A stretch of DNA of 64,000 bases from Nostoc punctiforme NIES-2108 (GCA_003326195.1 LXQE01000146.1:64223-128222), one strand, 5' to 3'; counted from the stretch's first letter, positions 44,422 through 53,199 are shown. Translations and numbers: made by a program. The notes: generated by a model from the letters alone, not told the origin.

Positions 44422-44673
44422 TTAGTCGTTATCGTCTTTATCGTCATCTTTTTTATCATTTTTGCGATCGCCATGTTTATCGTCGTCATCTTTGTCGTTC
44501 TGGTTAGGCTGTTGGTTAGGTTGCAAGACTGGTTTTTGTTGCTCAGTTGGAGCAATTGGTTGCGGAGCTTCAACAACACAGCCAACTAATCCTCCAGAAA
44601 TTAGCGCTAAGTTGACAGCAGCAAAGATGCTTCTGAAGATTTTTATCCTCACGTTTTTGGTTTGCTTTAACAT
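44422..44673 (-). CDS. Small putative lipoprotein with Asp/Lys-rich tail
   Basis: 83 aa. A basic N-terminus and hydrophobic segment lead to the lipobox GGLVGC (Cys about residue 32), so it is a predicted lipoprotein. A Pro/Gln-rich linker follows and the tail is a run of Asp, Lys and Asn (DKDDDDKHGDRKNDKKDDD). Low complexity prevents family assignment; metal or polyanion binding is possible. It is just upstream of pepP and may be co-transcribed. Confidence 0.65.
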   Translation of the reverse strand: MLKQTKNVRIKIFRSIFAAVNLALISGGLVGCVVEAPQPIAPTEQQKPVLQPNQQPNQNDKDDDDKHGDRKNDKKDDDKDDND

Positions 44674-44801
44674 TGACTCTAGTTTTTGGAGATTGTATTC
44701 CTAATTTCTAAGGTACTGTATAGAGTGGTTCTCATTAAACAAGCACGCCGTGCCCCTACAGCTCAACAATATATTACTGTCTAACTTTCAAGGTGATTCT
44801 A

Positions 44802-45608
44802 ATGGGACAAATCATTACTCAGGTTGATGCTTTTACCAATACACCTTTCGCAGGTAATCCTGCTGCTGTCTGTGTTTTGCCTACTCCCCAAGATGAGCGC
44901 TGGATGCAAAACGTGGCGCAGGAGATGAATTTATCTGAAACAGCTTTTCTAGTCAGACAGGATGATGGCTTTAATCTGCGTTGGTTTACGCCCACGGTAG
45001 AAGTGCCGCTTTGTGGTCATGCAACTTTAGCTAGTGCCCATGTACTTTGGTCAGAGGGACATTTATCACCCAATGAAGTTGCACGTTTTTATACCAAGAG
45101 TGGAGTGCTGATTGCTAAATTGCAAGGTGAATGGATTGAGTTAGATTTTCCAGTAAATCACTTACAAGCAACAGTCCCTCCTCCCGAACTTAAGCAAGCT
45201 TTGGGTGTACCCTACAAATCTGTCTTGCAGAATTCACTAGGTTATCTAGTGGAATTGGAATCTGAAGAATTGGTGCGTCAAATACAGCCTAATTTTCAAC
45301 TACTCAAAACGTTGCCTGTTTCTGATGTCATTGTCACCAGCCTCACTGACTCTGATTCTCAATATGATTTCGTCTCTCGCTTCTTTGCACCGGGATTAGG
45401 TATTAATGAAGACCCAGTTACAGGAGCGGCTCATTGCTGTCTCGCTTCCTTCTGGCGCGATCGCTTGCACAAAAATGAGTTTTTGGCTTATCAAGCATCT
45501 AGTCGCGGTGGCGTGGTGAAGGTGTATTATGACGGGGGCGATCGCGTCTTTCTCTCTGGACAAGCGGTAACTGTGCTGCGAGGGGAGTTATTTACCGCAT
45601 CAACTTAA
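44802..45608 (+). CDS. PhzF family isomerase
   Basis: 268 aa from ATG 44802, which has AAGGTG upstream. Motifs of the PhzF/diaminopimelate-epimerase fold: VDAFTNTPFAGNPAAVCVL, MNLSETAFLV (general-acid Glu), LRWFTPTVEVPLCGHATLA and NEDPVTGAAHCCLASFW with SRGGVVKVYYDGGDRVFLSG at the end. PhzF proteins isomerise small substrates; outside phenazine clusters the substrate is unknown. No phenazine genes are near. Confidence 0.9.
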   Translation: MGQIITQVDAFTNTPFAGNPAAVCVLPTPQDERWMQNVAQEMNLSETAFLVRQDDGFNLRWFTPTVEVPLCGHATLASAHVLWSEGHLSPNEVARFYTKSGVLIAKLQGEWIELDFPVNHLQATVPPPELKQALGVPYKSVLQNSLGYLVELESEELVRQIQPNFQLLKTLPVSDVIVTSLTDSDSQYDFVSRFFAPGLGINEDPVTGAAHCCLASFWRDRLHKNEFLAYQASSRGGVVKVYYDGGDRVFLSGQAVTVLRGELFTAST

Positions 45609-45610
45609 TA

Positions 45611-46075
45611 TTACAAATCAATAATATCCGGCAAAAACTCACCATCAAGAACTTGGGCAATGGAATAAGGACATTCCACTGGAAACGTATTTATTGGTAG
45701 TTCAGTTTCATTACTAGCAGCTTTCAATCCCCGATGATAGCACTGGGCTAAAACTTCTTCTGGATAAGACTTGAGGCTGGGACTCTCTTGCAGTAAATCT
45801 GCAATTTTGTAGCGCTGCTCATCAATCGTATTTCGCCAAGAGCCACTCCGCAAACTAGATTGATATTGCCACTTGAGCAAATGCTGTAATAATACTTCCA
45901 AGCAGCTTTTCAACTCTCGTCGTTCTGACCGTCCCCAGCTTTCAATCTCCTCAATCACAGCATCCCAGTCTACTTGTCCAAATTGTCCAGCACGAATGAG
46001 TTGTACAGTTTTTTCTGTCCATGCTACAAAGTCTGTTTCATACAACTGGGCTGTACTTTTTAGAATCGGGGTCAT
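45611..46075 (-). CDS. DUF29 domain protein
   Basis: 154 aa. It begins with the DUF29 pattern LYETDFVAWTEKTVQLIRAG followed by DVIEEIESWGRSERRELKSC-like text (here DWDAVIEEIESWG), SCLEVLLQHLLKWQYQ and SWRNTIDEQRYKIADLLQES. DUF29 proteins are strongly expanded in cyanobacteria; the function is unknown. It converges on the PhzF gene with 2 bp between stops. Confidence 0.88.
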   Translation of the reverse strand: MTPILKSTAQLYETDFVAWTEKTVQLIRAGQFGQVDWDAVIEEIESWGRSERRELKSCLEVLLQHLLKWQYQSSLRSGSWRNTIDEQRYKIADLLQESPSLKSYPEEVLAQCYHRGLKAASNETELPINTFPVECPYSIAQVLDGEFLPDIIDL

Positions 46076-46140
46076 GAGCTTCCTGCAATCTACCGTAGAC
46101 TAGCTAAATTGGAGATACTGTACGCCCATTTTAACGTCAA

Positions 46141-46278
46141 TAGGACTTACGCAAATTATCTCTCCAACTCTGATTTCTCCGTGCCCTCTGTGCCTCTGTG
46201 GTAGCCTGCGGCAAGCCGTTCGCGTAGCGTCTCGTAGAGAAGCGTCTACGTTATTCCGTAAATCGTGCGTAAGTCCTA
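46141..46278. mobile_element. MITE with 13-bp TIRs and 5-bp target duplication
   Basis: 138 bp bounded by perfect inverted repeats TAGGACTTACGCA (46141-46153) and TGCGTAAGTCCTA (46266-46278). The flanks are GTCAA on both sides (46136-46140 and 46279-46283), a 5-bp target duplication. No protein is encoded. Inside is the dispersed repeat GTTCGCGTAGCGTCTCGTAG, also seen inside aroE. Confidence 0.8.
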
Positions 46279-46356
46279 GTCAAGAAAACTATAGGAAGCG
46301 ATCGCATCTTTTTAGACATTGTTTAATAATAAAAAACTTGCAAGTGAGGTGAAAAA

Positions 46357-47100
46357 ATGGCAACCGTGTTTGATAACATAGCTCTCCAGTTTCAAAAACT
46401 TAATAAATTGCCTTATCGCTTGTATGGTGAGGCATATACATACTTAAATTTAATCGGAGATGTTGCCGGGAAATCAATCCTCGATCTAGCTTGTGGAGAA
46501 GGATTTTTCACACGATTGCTCAAACAGAATGGCGCTGCACGTTTGGTTGGTGTGGATATTTCCTCAGAAATGATCAAATTGGCAAGACTTGAAGAAGCCT
46601 CTGTTCCACTTGAAATTGAATATATCATCGGTGATGTCATGGAAATTGGTTCTATTGGCAGCTTCGATCTTGTGGTAGTCTCCTACTTGCTGAATTGCGC
46701 TTCAACTAAAGAGCAACTACTCGAAATGTGTCAGGCTATAGCAATTCATCTGAAACCTGGTGGTCGATTCGTCAGTTTGAACAATAATTTAGAACTGCTT
46801 CCAGAGTTTTATGATAAACATGAGAAATATGGCATTGCTAGGAGATGTACTGACTCGCTCAAGGAAGGTACGCCCATAACCTTAACATTGAGCATTCCTG
46901 ATGACGGTGAGTCTATCAGTATTGATAACTACTACCTCAGCAAAGCGACTTATGAATGGGCCTTGATGAGTGCTGGTTTTAAAGAGATCCACTGGCATCA
47001 TCCAACAGTCTCTCCCAAAAGCATAGAGAAATTTGGCTCCGAGTTCTGGCAGGATTACATTGACTATCCCGATATGATAGGCATTACCTGCCTAAAATAG
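46357..47100 (+). CDS. Class I SAM-dependent methyltransferase
   Basis: 247 aa with GAGGTG before the ATG. The SAM-binding motifs are ILDLACGEGFFTRLL (motif I), LVGVDISSEMIKLA (acidic residue of motif II), and YIIGDVMEIGSIGSFDLVVV (motif IV). The later LKPGGRFVSLNNN is normal. The N-terminus (FDNIALQFQKLNKLPYRLYG) is like small-molecule methyltransferases. Substrate unknown. A MITE lies just upstream. Confidence 0.85.
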   Translation: MATVFDNIALQFQKLNKLPYRLYGEAYTYLNLIGDVAGKSILDLACGEGFFTRLLKQNGAARLVGVDISSEMIKLARLEEASVPLEIEYIIGDVMEIGSIGSFDLVVVSYLLNCASTKEQLLEMCQAIAIHLKPGGRFVSLNNNLELLPEFYDKHEKYGIARRCTDSLKEGTPITLTLSIPDDGESISIDNYYLSKATYEWALMSAGFKEIHWHHPTVSPKSIEKFGSEFWQDYIDYPDMIGITCLK

Positions 47101-47156
47101 CTGTCAATGCAGTTGGTTAGAGGCTGTTAGGGAGTTTTGCAAGATATCTAATGTTT

Positions 47157-47408
47157 GTTAGGCGACACAATCGCATTGTTAGGTGACACAATCGTATTGT
47201 TAGGTGACACAATCGCATTGTTAGGCGACACAATCGCATTGTTAGGTGACACAATCGTATTGTCAGGCGAAACAATCGTATTGTCAGGCGAAGCAATCGC
47301 ATTGTTAGGCGAAACAATCGCATTGTTAGGCGACACAATCGTATTGTCAGGCGAAGCAATCGCATTGTCAGGTGAAACAATCGCATTGTCAGGCGAAACA
47401 ATCGTATT
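47157..47408. repeat. 21-bp tandem array (12 units)
   Basis: Twelve contiguous 21-bp units, consensus GTTAGGCGACACAATCGCAT plus T. Differences are confined to four sites: T/C in GTTAGG, C/A after GA, A/G in ACA, and C/T in CGC. Each unit reads as a heptad LGDTIAL-like on the plus strand, and frames on both strands stay open (plus 47155-47598; minus 47117-47401 and 47148-47501). No ribosome-binding signal supports any of them. Confidence 0.88.
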
Positions 47409-47522
47409 GCAGAAGATTGAGTTAAAATTGCACGTCAATACAAACACTAAACCGCAAAAGCGTACTTTTGCGAAGAAACAACTGTCACAATATTTAAACA
47501 AGCCTATATTTTTATTTCAAAA

Positions 47523-47963
47523 ATGTCTGCTAAACACAAAGATAGTAGAACTACTATCCAATCTCGTGATTGGCCAATTGAGGAATTACCTGGACTGAGC
47601 CACGAGGAACAATCTCAACTCCAAAATTGTGGGATTACTAGCACAGTAACCTTAGTCAAACAAGGGAAAACTTTAGAGTCAAGACTAGCGTTAGCAAATA
47701 AACTACAGATTCATCTTCAGTATGTAAATAAATGGATGGCTTTAGCTGACTTGGCGCGTATTCCCAGTGTCGGGACACAATATTGTGGTTTATTGCTTCA
47801 TGCAGGTATTGGTTCTGTAGTGCAGTTAGCTCAAACTCCCACTCACAGATTGCACCAACAAATTATGCGCTTGCAGGTAGCAACAATGCAGCGCCGAGAT
47901 TTGTGTCCAGCAATTGAGCTAGTACAACAATGGAGCCAGCAAGCGAAAACAATCATTAGTTAG
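47523..47963 (+). CDS. DUF4332 helix-hairpin-helix protein
   Basis: 146 aa. Two helix-hairpin-helix-like halves are visible: DWPIEELPGLSHEEQSQLQN and WMALADLARIPSVGTQYCGL with LLHAGIGSVVQLAQTP. DUF4332 proteins are predicted nucleic-acid-binding proteins common in cyanobacteria. The start follows the 21-bp array by about 115 bp. The gene ends in a heptamer repeat. Confidence 0.82.
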   Translation: MSAKHKDSRTTIQSRDWPIEELPGLSHEEQSQLQNCGITSTVTLVKQGKTLESRLALANKLQIHLQYVNKWMALADLARIPSVGTQYCGLLLHAGIGSVVQLAQTPTHRLHQQIMRLQVATMQRRDLCPAIELVQQWSQQAKTIIS

Positions 47964-47987
47964 GAGTTAGGAGTTAGGAGTGAGGAG
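47961..47987. repeat. Heptamer STRR (TTAGGAG)
   Basis: TTAGGAG, TTAGGAG, TGAGGAG at the 3' end of the DUF4332 gene. The stop codon of that gene lies inside the repeat. CTCATAA/CTCATAACTCCTCACTC follows as a weak inverse. Confidence 0.6.
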
Positions 47988-48018
47988 TTAAAACTCATAA
48001 TTCATAACTCATAACTCC

Positions 48019-48633
48019 TCACTCTTTAACCAAGACACCATTCAGGAAGATATCAGCGAGTCCTTCCGCCATTTCCTGCATTTGTTGGGGAGAGGCATCA
48101 GGTTCGATGATAGTGTTATTGGAAAAACCTGCGATCGCAAACATTCCTAAGAAAACTTTTGCAACTAGCTTCGCGTCTCCTTGACGATAAATACCTTTAT
48201 CCATCGCTGTTTGAAAGAATGCTTCGCCGACATCAGTCATTTTGGTAATGACTTCTAATTGAATGCGATCGCGCAAATCGGGGTGAAATTGCACCTCCAT
48301 AAAACAAACACGCATCAAATCGGCATTTTTTTGAAAATTCCACATCCGACGGCGCATCACCTGAGCAACGGCTTTATAGCTGCCCATTTCACTTAATTCT
48401 GTGAGCAAATCTGTCAGAATCTCTACCCAGCCACTCGTGGCTACTTCCACCAAAATTGCTTTTTTATTCGGAAAATGACGAAATAGAGTACCTTCAGCTA
48501 TACCTGCCGCTTGTGCTAAGTCGCGGGTGGTAGTACCGTCAAATCCTTTAGAAGCAAACAATCGTTGTGCTGCCTCTAAAATTCGGGTGCGTGTCTGAGT
48601 CTCTGAAGGTGGGGAAGAATTAAAAACTCGCAT
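48019..48633 (-). CDS. TetR family transcriptional regulator
   Basis: 204 aa. The N-terminal helix-turn-helix domain is clear: RTRILEAAQRLFASKGFDGT, TTRDLAQAAGIAEGTLFRHF, PNKKAILVEV. The C-terminal ligand domain is helical. It lies divergent to the M16 peptidase operon with about 150 bp between, so it may control that operon as well as itself. Confidence 0.9.
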   Translation of the reverse strand: MRVFNSSPPSETQTRTRILEAAQRLFASKGFDGTTTRDLAQAAGIAEGTLFRHFPNKKAILVEVATSGWVEILTDLLTELSEMGSYKAVAQVMRRRMWNFQKNADLMRVCFMEVQFHPDLRDRIQLEVITKMTDVGEAFFQTAMDKGIYRQGDAKLVAKVFLGMFAIAGFSNNTIIEPDASPQQMQEMAEGLADIFLNGVLVKE

Positions 48634-48783
48634 AACAGTTATGGTTAGATATTCGGAATACCGCTTGTAGCATTATGTCTAACGTCAAGTAAAAAGAGTC
48701 ACTGAAAGCTTAATACAAGATTAACGCCCTTTTGCTAAGTATCCTGTTATTTAGGTAATGTAACTTTATCTTAATTTTCGCTT

Positions 48784-50427
48784 ATGAACCAGAGCAGTCG
48801 GTCAATTTTAGATTTTAGATTGGGGATTTTGGATTGGTCAGATCAAGTATCTGTGATATTGCGGCGGTTGTTTATCACTTTGTTGGCTTTTAGTATTCTC
48901 TGGTGGGGATTACTACCAGAAGTTGCTCTAGCTCAAACTCAGACGGCATCTCCTCCTCAAGAAGCCAAAACTCAAACTCCACCAGTTCAAAGTTCAATCC
49001 AACCTTATCTCGATCGAGTTATTAAGCAATTAACGGAGTTTCGCCTCGACAATGGTTTGAAATTCATTGTCTTGGAACGGCATCAAGCGCCCGTGGTTTC
49101 TTTTCTTACTTATGCAAATGTGGGTGGTGTGGATGAGCCAGATGGTAAAACTGGTGTAGCTCACTTTTTGGAACATTTGGCGTTTAAAGGCACAACGCGC
49201 ATTGGTACACAAGATTACAAAAAAGAAAAACCGCTATTAGATACCTTAGAGCAGTTGAATGCTCAAATTAAAGCAGCGAAAGCCGATGGCAAAAAAGCTG
49301 AGGTTGCGCGGTTAGAAACTGAGTTTAAACAAGTGGAATTGCAAGCAGGAAAGCTTGTCAAGCAAAATGAATTGGGGCAAATTGTTGAACAAGCGGGAGG
49401 TGTGGGTTTAAATGCCAATACTTCTACTGAAGCCACCCGTTATTTTTATAGCTTTCCTGCCAATAAGCTAGAACTTTGGATGTCGTTGGAGTCGGAGCGA
49501 TTTCTCGATCCGGTAATTCGTCGTGAGTTTTATAAAGAGAAAGATGTAATTTTAGAAGAACGACGGATGCGGGTGGAAAATTCACCCATTGGACAGATGG
49601 TGGAAAAATTTGTCGATACTGCTTACAAAGCTCATCCCTACAGGCGTCCGGTGATTGGTTATGACCAAGATATTCGCAATCTGACACCAGAAGATGTCCA
49701 AAAGTTTTTTGATACTCACTACGTACCAAGTAATTTAGCGATCGCTATTGTCGGAGATGTCAATCCCACTCAGGTGAAAAAACTGGCGCAAACTTATTTT
49801 GGCCGCTTTCAAGCCAAAACCAAAGCTGTTGAACAAATTCCGGTGGAACCGCCACAACAACAAACGCGGGAAGTTACTTTACAGCTACCTTCTCAACCTT
49901 GGTATTTAGAAGGTTATCATCGTCCGGCGATTACTCATCCAGATAATGCCATCTATGAAATCATTGGCAGTTTATTAAGTGATGGGCGCACGTCGCGGCT
50001 ATATAAATCTTTGGTAGAAAAGCAGCGGTTGGCGCTAAATGCTCAAGGTTACAGTGGATTTCCTGGAGATAAGTATCCAAACCTAATCTTTTTCTATGCT
50101 CTCACAGCTCCTGGTCATACAGTTGATGAGTTGGCGGTGGCTTTGCGTCAAGAAATTGACAAATTAAAAACTGAGCCTGTAGCCGGGGCTGATTTGCAAC
50201 GAGTGAAAACCCAAGCAAGGGCGGGTTTGTTACGTACTCTCGATTCCAATATGGGCATGGCTCAACAATTGTTGGAATATGAGGTGAAAACTGGCTCTTG
50301 GCGGAATTTGTTTAAGCAGTTGGATGATATTTCGGCGGTGACGACGGCTGATATTCAGCGAGTGGCAAAGGAGACTTTTACGCCAGGAAATCGCACGATT
50401 GGTAAGTTGTTGTCGAAAGAAGGATGA
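48784..50427 (+). CDS. M16 family zinc peptidase, catalytic subunit
   Basis: 547 aa. A signal peptide or anchor ends near VALA (residue 50). The inverted zinc motif HFLEH (residues 127-131) is present, with the downstream ligand Glu in the normal place (EERRMRVENSP region). Between is an added Lys/Glu-rich coiled segment (about residues 145-195). The N-terminal ILDFRLGILDWS is encoded by heptamer repeats (48806-48840). It cleaves peptides outside the cytoplasm, probably with the next gene product; the ATGA overlap couples them. Confidence 0.9.
   Translation: MNQSSRSILDFRLGILDWSDQVSVILRRLFITLLAFSILWWGLLPEVALAQTQTASPPQEAKTQTPPVQSSIQPYLDRVIKQLTEFRLDNGLKFIVLERHQAPVVSFLTYANVGGVDEPDGKTGVAHFLEHLAFKGTTRIGTQDYKKEKPLLDTLEQLNAQIKAAKADGKKAEVARLETEFKQVELQAGKLVKQNELGQIVEQAGGVGLNANTSTEATRYFYSFPANKLELWMSLESERFLDPVIRREFYKEKDVILEERRMRVENSPIGQMVEKFVDTAYKAHPYRRPVIGYDQDIRNLTPEDVQKFFDTHYVPSNLAIAIVGDVNPTQVKKLAQTYFGRFQAKTKAVEQIPVEPPQQQTREVTLQLPSQPWYLEGYHRPAITHPDNAIYEIIGSLLSDGRTSRLYKSLVEKQRLALNAQGYSGFPGDKYPNLIFFYALTAPGHTVDELAVALRQEIDKLKTEPVAGADLQRVKTQARAGLLRTLDSNMGMAQQLLEYEVKTGSWRNLFKQLDDISAVTTADIQRVAKETFTPGNRTIGKLLSKEG
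48806..48840 (+). repeat. Heptamer STRR within the M16 coding region
   Basis: Five 7-bp units (TTTTAGA twice, TTGGGGA, TTTTGGA, TTGGTCA) encode residues about 9-19 of the M16 peptidase, ahead of its membrane segment. Confidence 0.65.
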
Positions 50428-51971
50428 AAAACGAACCGCAAAGGAAGAGAGATATGCAGAGGTATAAGGTGAAGGATAAAAGGCGGATGGCGTTGAAAAT
50501 TCAAAATAAGAAGGGGTTGATTTATGCTTTGGTTGCTGTTTTTGCGTGTTTACTTTTAACTTGTAATTTTTCTCTGGCGGCGACGGCTGAGGCGAAACAT
50601 TACACAGAATTGCAGCTACCACCGCTACCTGAGATTAAGTTACCCAAGTATGAGCGGCTTGTGCTGCAAAATGGCTTGGTTGTATATTTGATGGAAGATC
50701 ATGAGTTACCGTTGGTGAATGGTACGGCGTTTGTACGGACAGGGAATCGTTTGGAACCAATGGAGAAAGTTGGGTTGGCTGGTTTTACAGGCGCGGTAAT
50801 GCGAACTGGAGGAACTAAGAAGCATTCGCCTGATGAACTCAACGAGATATTGGAACAACGGGCAGCATCTGTGGAAGTTGGTATTAGTGAAGCTTCTGGT
50901 AGTGCTAGCTTTGACGCCCTCAGTGAAGATTTAGAAACAGTGTTTGGGCTGTTTGCTGAGGTGCTGCGATCGCCTGTGTTTGCTCAAGAAAAGCTAGAAT
51001 TGGCTAAGACACAAGCCAAAGGTGGCATTGCCCGTCGTAATGATAATCCAGATGGGATTGCTAGTCGAGAATTTAAGAAATTGATCTATGGGAAAGATAG
51101 CCCTTATGCTCGCACGATAGAGTATGCAACGGTGGATAAGGTTGAGCGTGAGGATTTGATCAAGTTTTATCAGCAATATTTCCACCCCAATAATATGATT
51201 TTGGGGATTGTGGGTGATTTTGATGCTAAGAAAATGCGATCGCTCATTCAAGCTAAGTTTGGCGACTGGCAGCGTAACCCAGGTATTGCTAAACCCACGT
51301 TACCAAAGGTTTTGCCAGCTAATACAGGTGGAGTCTTTTTTGTCAATCAGCCACAACTAACCCAAAGTAGTGTGCTTATCGGGCATTTAGGCGGACGTTT
51401 CGACAATCCCGATTATGCCGCGCTGGATGTATTGAATGGAGTGTTAAATGGATTTGGTGGACGCTTATTTAATGAAGTGCGATCGCGTCAAGGTTTAGCT
51501 TACTCTGTCTACGGCCAGTGGAGTCCCCGCTACGATTATCCTGGCATATTTATTGCAGGTGGACAAACGCGATCGGATGCTACCGTCCAGTTTGTCAAAG
51601 CCTTACAAGCTGAAATCAAGCGTACCCAAACTCAAAGAGTGACTGCAAAAGAACTGGCTTTTGCCAAAGAGTCTACACTCAATTCATTTGTGTTCAACTT
51701 TGAAGATCCCAGCCAAACCTTATCACGGTTGATGCGATACGAATATTACGGTTATCCTGCTGATTTTCTCTTTCGCTATCAAAAAGCTGTCGCCGCCACT
51801 ACAGCAGCCGATGTCCAACGGGTAGCACGAGAATACCTCAAGCCAGAAAAGATTGTGACTTTAGTAGTGGGGAATCAAACCGCCATTCAACCGCCATTGA
51901 CACAGTTAGCTAAACAGGTGACACCAATAGATGTAACGATTCCTGGTTCGCAGCCACAGGCGAAGAATTAA
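50424..51971 (+). CDS. M16 family protein, non-catalytic partner
   Basis: 515 aa. The start ATG overlaps the previous stop as ATGA. A basic N-terminus precedes a membrane segment (GLIYALVAVFACLLLTC). The zinc motif is missing: where HxxEH should be, the sequence reads GLAGFTGAVMRTGG. The C-terminal half keeps the substrate-binding Arg/Tyr region RSRQGLAYSVYGQWSPRYDY. This complementary split (metal site in one chain, Arg/Tyr in the other) is known for heterodimeric M16B peptidases. A later Met (residue 22) could be the true start. Confidence 0.9.
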   Translation: MKNEPQRKRDMQRYKVKDKRRMALKIQNKKGLIYALVAVFACLLLTCNFSLAATAEAKHYTELQLPPLPEIKLPKYERLVLQNGLVVYLMEDHELPLVNGTAFVRTGNRLEPMEKVGLAGFTGAVMRTGGTKKHSPDELNEILEQRAASVEVGISEASGSASFDALSEDLETVFGLFAEVLRSPVFAQEKLELAKTQAKGGIARRNDNPDGIASREFKKLIYGKDSPYARTIEYATVDKVEREDLIKFYQQYFHPNNMILGIVGDFDAKKMRSLIQAKFGDWQRNPGIAKPTLPKVLPANTGGVFFVNQPQLTQSSVLIGHLGGRFDNPDYAALDVLNGVLNGFGGRLFNEVRSRQGLAYSVYGQWSPRYDYPGIFIAGGQTRSDATVQFVKALQAEIKRTQTQRVTAKELAFAKESTLNSFVFNFEDPSQTLSRLMRYEYYGYPADFLFRYQKAVAATTAADVQRVAREYLKPEKIVTLVVGNQTAIQPPLTQLAKQVTPIDVTIPGSQPQAKN

Positions 51972-52133
51972 TAGCATAGATAGGTAGATACTCAGTATCC
52001 AAATAAAATCGCAAGGCTCAGATCCCCGACTTCTCTAAGAATTCGGGGATCTTGTTGTTCAAATAATTTTCTTCATTATCGGGAAATGATAGAGAACAAA
52101 TTGGAGTAACAAGTAGAAACTAAATCAGGAACC

Positions 52134-52163
52134 AAAACCTCTGGAGTTGCCAGAGGTTTTTTC
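52134..52163 (+). terminator. Rho-independent terminator
   Basis: Perfect 11-bp stem AAAACCTCTGG / CCAGAGGTTTT with loop AGTTG, then TTTC. It lies about 160 nt after the M16 operon, which it may end. Confidence 0.75.
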
Positions 52164-52217
52164 TTTACTTTATTAATCTTTTTCGGAGCGATCGCTCCAG
52201 CATACACTTATATAAAG

Positions 52218-52405
52218 CAATACGCTTGGGTTAAGCATTTTTTTCCTCTCTCTATTCCCTCTGTGCCTCTGCGGTAGCCTGCGGCAAGCCGCTGACGCTC
52301 CTTCTCTGCGAGACGCTGCGCGAACGTCGCTACCGCTTCGCTAATGCGTCTACGTTAAAAAAATTGATTTTGATAAAGAGTTTTAGCCTTAACTGAACCG
52401 TATTG
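52218..52405. mobile_element. MITE-like element with imperfect TIRs
   Basis: Left end CAATACGCTTGGGTTAAG, right end CTTAACTGAACCGTATTG, imperfect inverses over 18-20 bp. TATAAAG flanks both sides (52211-52217 and 52409-52415), a possible target duplication. A dispersed-repeat cluster (CGCTCCTTCTCTGCGAGACG) fills the middle. Confidence 0.5.
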
Positions 52406-52551
52406 TTCTATAAAGGGCTTCTTTAAGCAAGCTATGTCTAACGACAACCTGCGGTATATCTGAGAATCTAGCGATGAAGCAGCAAAAATTGTCGCAGCGA
52501 ATTATTTAACTAGAGTAAGCTAAATTTAGGTTTTAGCTACTGGGAGCGAAG

Positions 52552-53199
52552 ATGATGTTGTTGGAATTAAAGCGCATCCATGTTCCACCAGGACAAAGAG
52601 TGCTACTACGAGATGTAACCTGGCAGGAATTGGAAGCAATTCTAGAGGATTTAGGGGAACACCGAGCAGCACGAATTGCTTATGACAGGGGAATACTGGA
52701 GATTATGGCACCACTGCCAGAACATGAATATGACAAAGAAATTATTGGTGATTTAGTCAAAGCGCCTCTAGAAGAGTTGAGTACTGAATTCATCAGCCTT
52801 GGTTCTACCACTTTCAAAAACCAAGCAATGGCTCAAGGTATAGAACCCGATCAGTGTTTTTATATAAAAAATGAATCTAAGATTCGCGGCAAGAAGCGGC
52901 TAGATTTAGCAGTAGACCCTCCTCCAGATTTAGCTCTAGAAATTGATATTACTTCTCGGACTCATCCTAATATTTATGAAGCGCTAAAAGTACCTGAGCT
53001 TTGGCGTTTTGATCGAGGGAAGCTCCAAATTAATGTTTTGCAAGACGGACATTATGTAGAATCTCAACAAAGCCTAAATTTTCCTAGATTCTCACTAATT
53101 GAAGCAATTCCCCAATATCTAGAGCAAAGTACAACAGCAGGTAGAAATGCAACGCTCAAGGCTTTTCGTCTTTGGGTACAAAAACAGATACAACAGTAA
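52552..53199 (+). CDS. Uma2 family (DUF820) putative endonuclease
   Basis: 215 aa with two adjacent ATG codons after GGGAGCGAAG. The subgroup with a longer N-terminus (HVPPGQRVLLRDVTWQELEA) is shared with the gene at 31341. Core motifs: GIEPDQCFYIKN, DPPPDLALEIDITSRT and VPELWRFDRGKLQINVLQ. The Lys of the usual core is not obvious, so activity is uncertain. Confidence 0.85.
   Translation: MMLLELKRIHVPPGQRVLLRDVTWQELEAILEDLGEHRAARIAYDRGILEIMAPLPEHEYDKEIIGDLVKAPLEELSTEFISLGSTTFKNQAMAQGIEPDQCFYIKNESKIRGKKRLDLAVDPPPDLALEIDITSRTHPNIYEALKVPELWRFDRGKLQINVLQDGHYVESQQSLNFPRFSLIEAIPQYLEQSTTAGRNATLKAFRLWVQKQIQQ

Larger units (their letters stand above)
51972..52551. other. Intergenic region with terminators and repeats
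   Basis: 580 bp without a supported gene. It holds a hairpin AGATCCCCGA / TCGGGGATCT (52020-52052), a terminator (52134-52163) and the MITE-like element 52218-52405. Confidence 0.6.

Noticed and set aside
44802..45608. Phenazine biosynthesis cluster
   Set aside because: Only a PhzF-like isomerase is present; no other phenazine gene is near, and PhzF relatives are widespread.
47117..47598. Three open frames across the 21-bp array, two on the minus strand
   Set aside because: All arise from the stop-free repeat unit; none has a start signal, so none is called as a gene.
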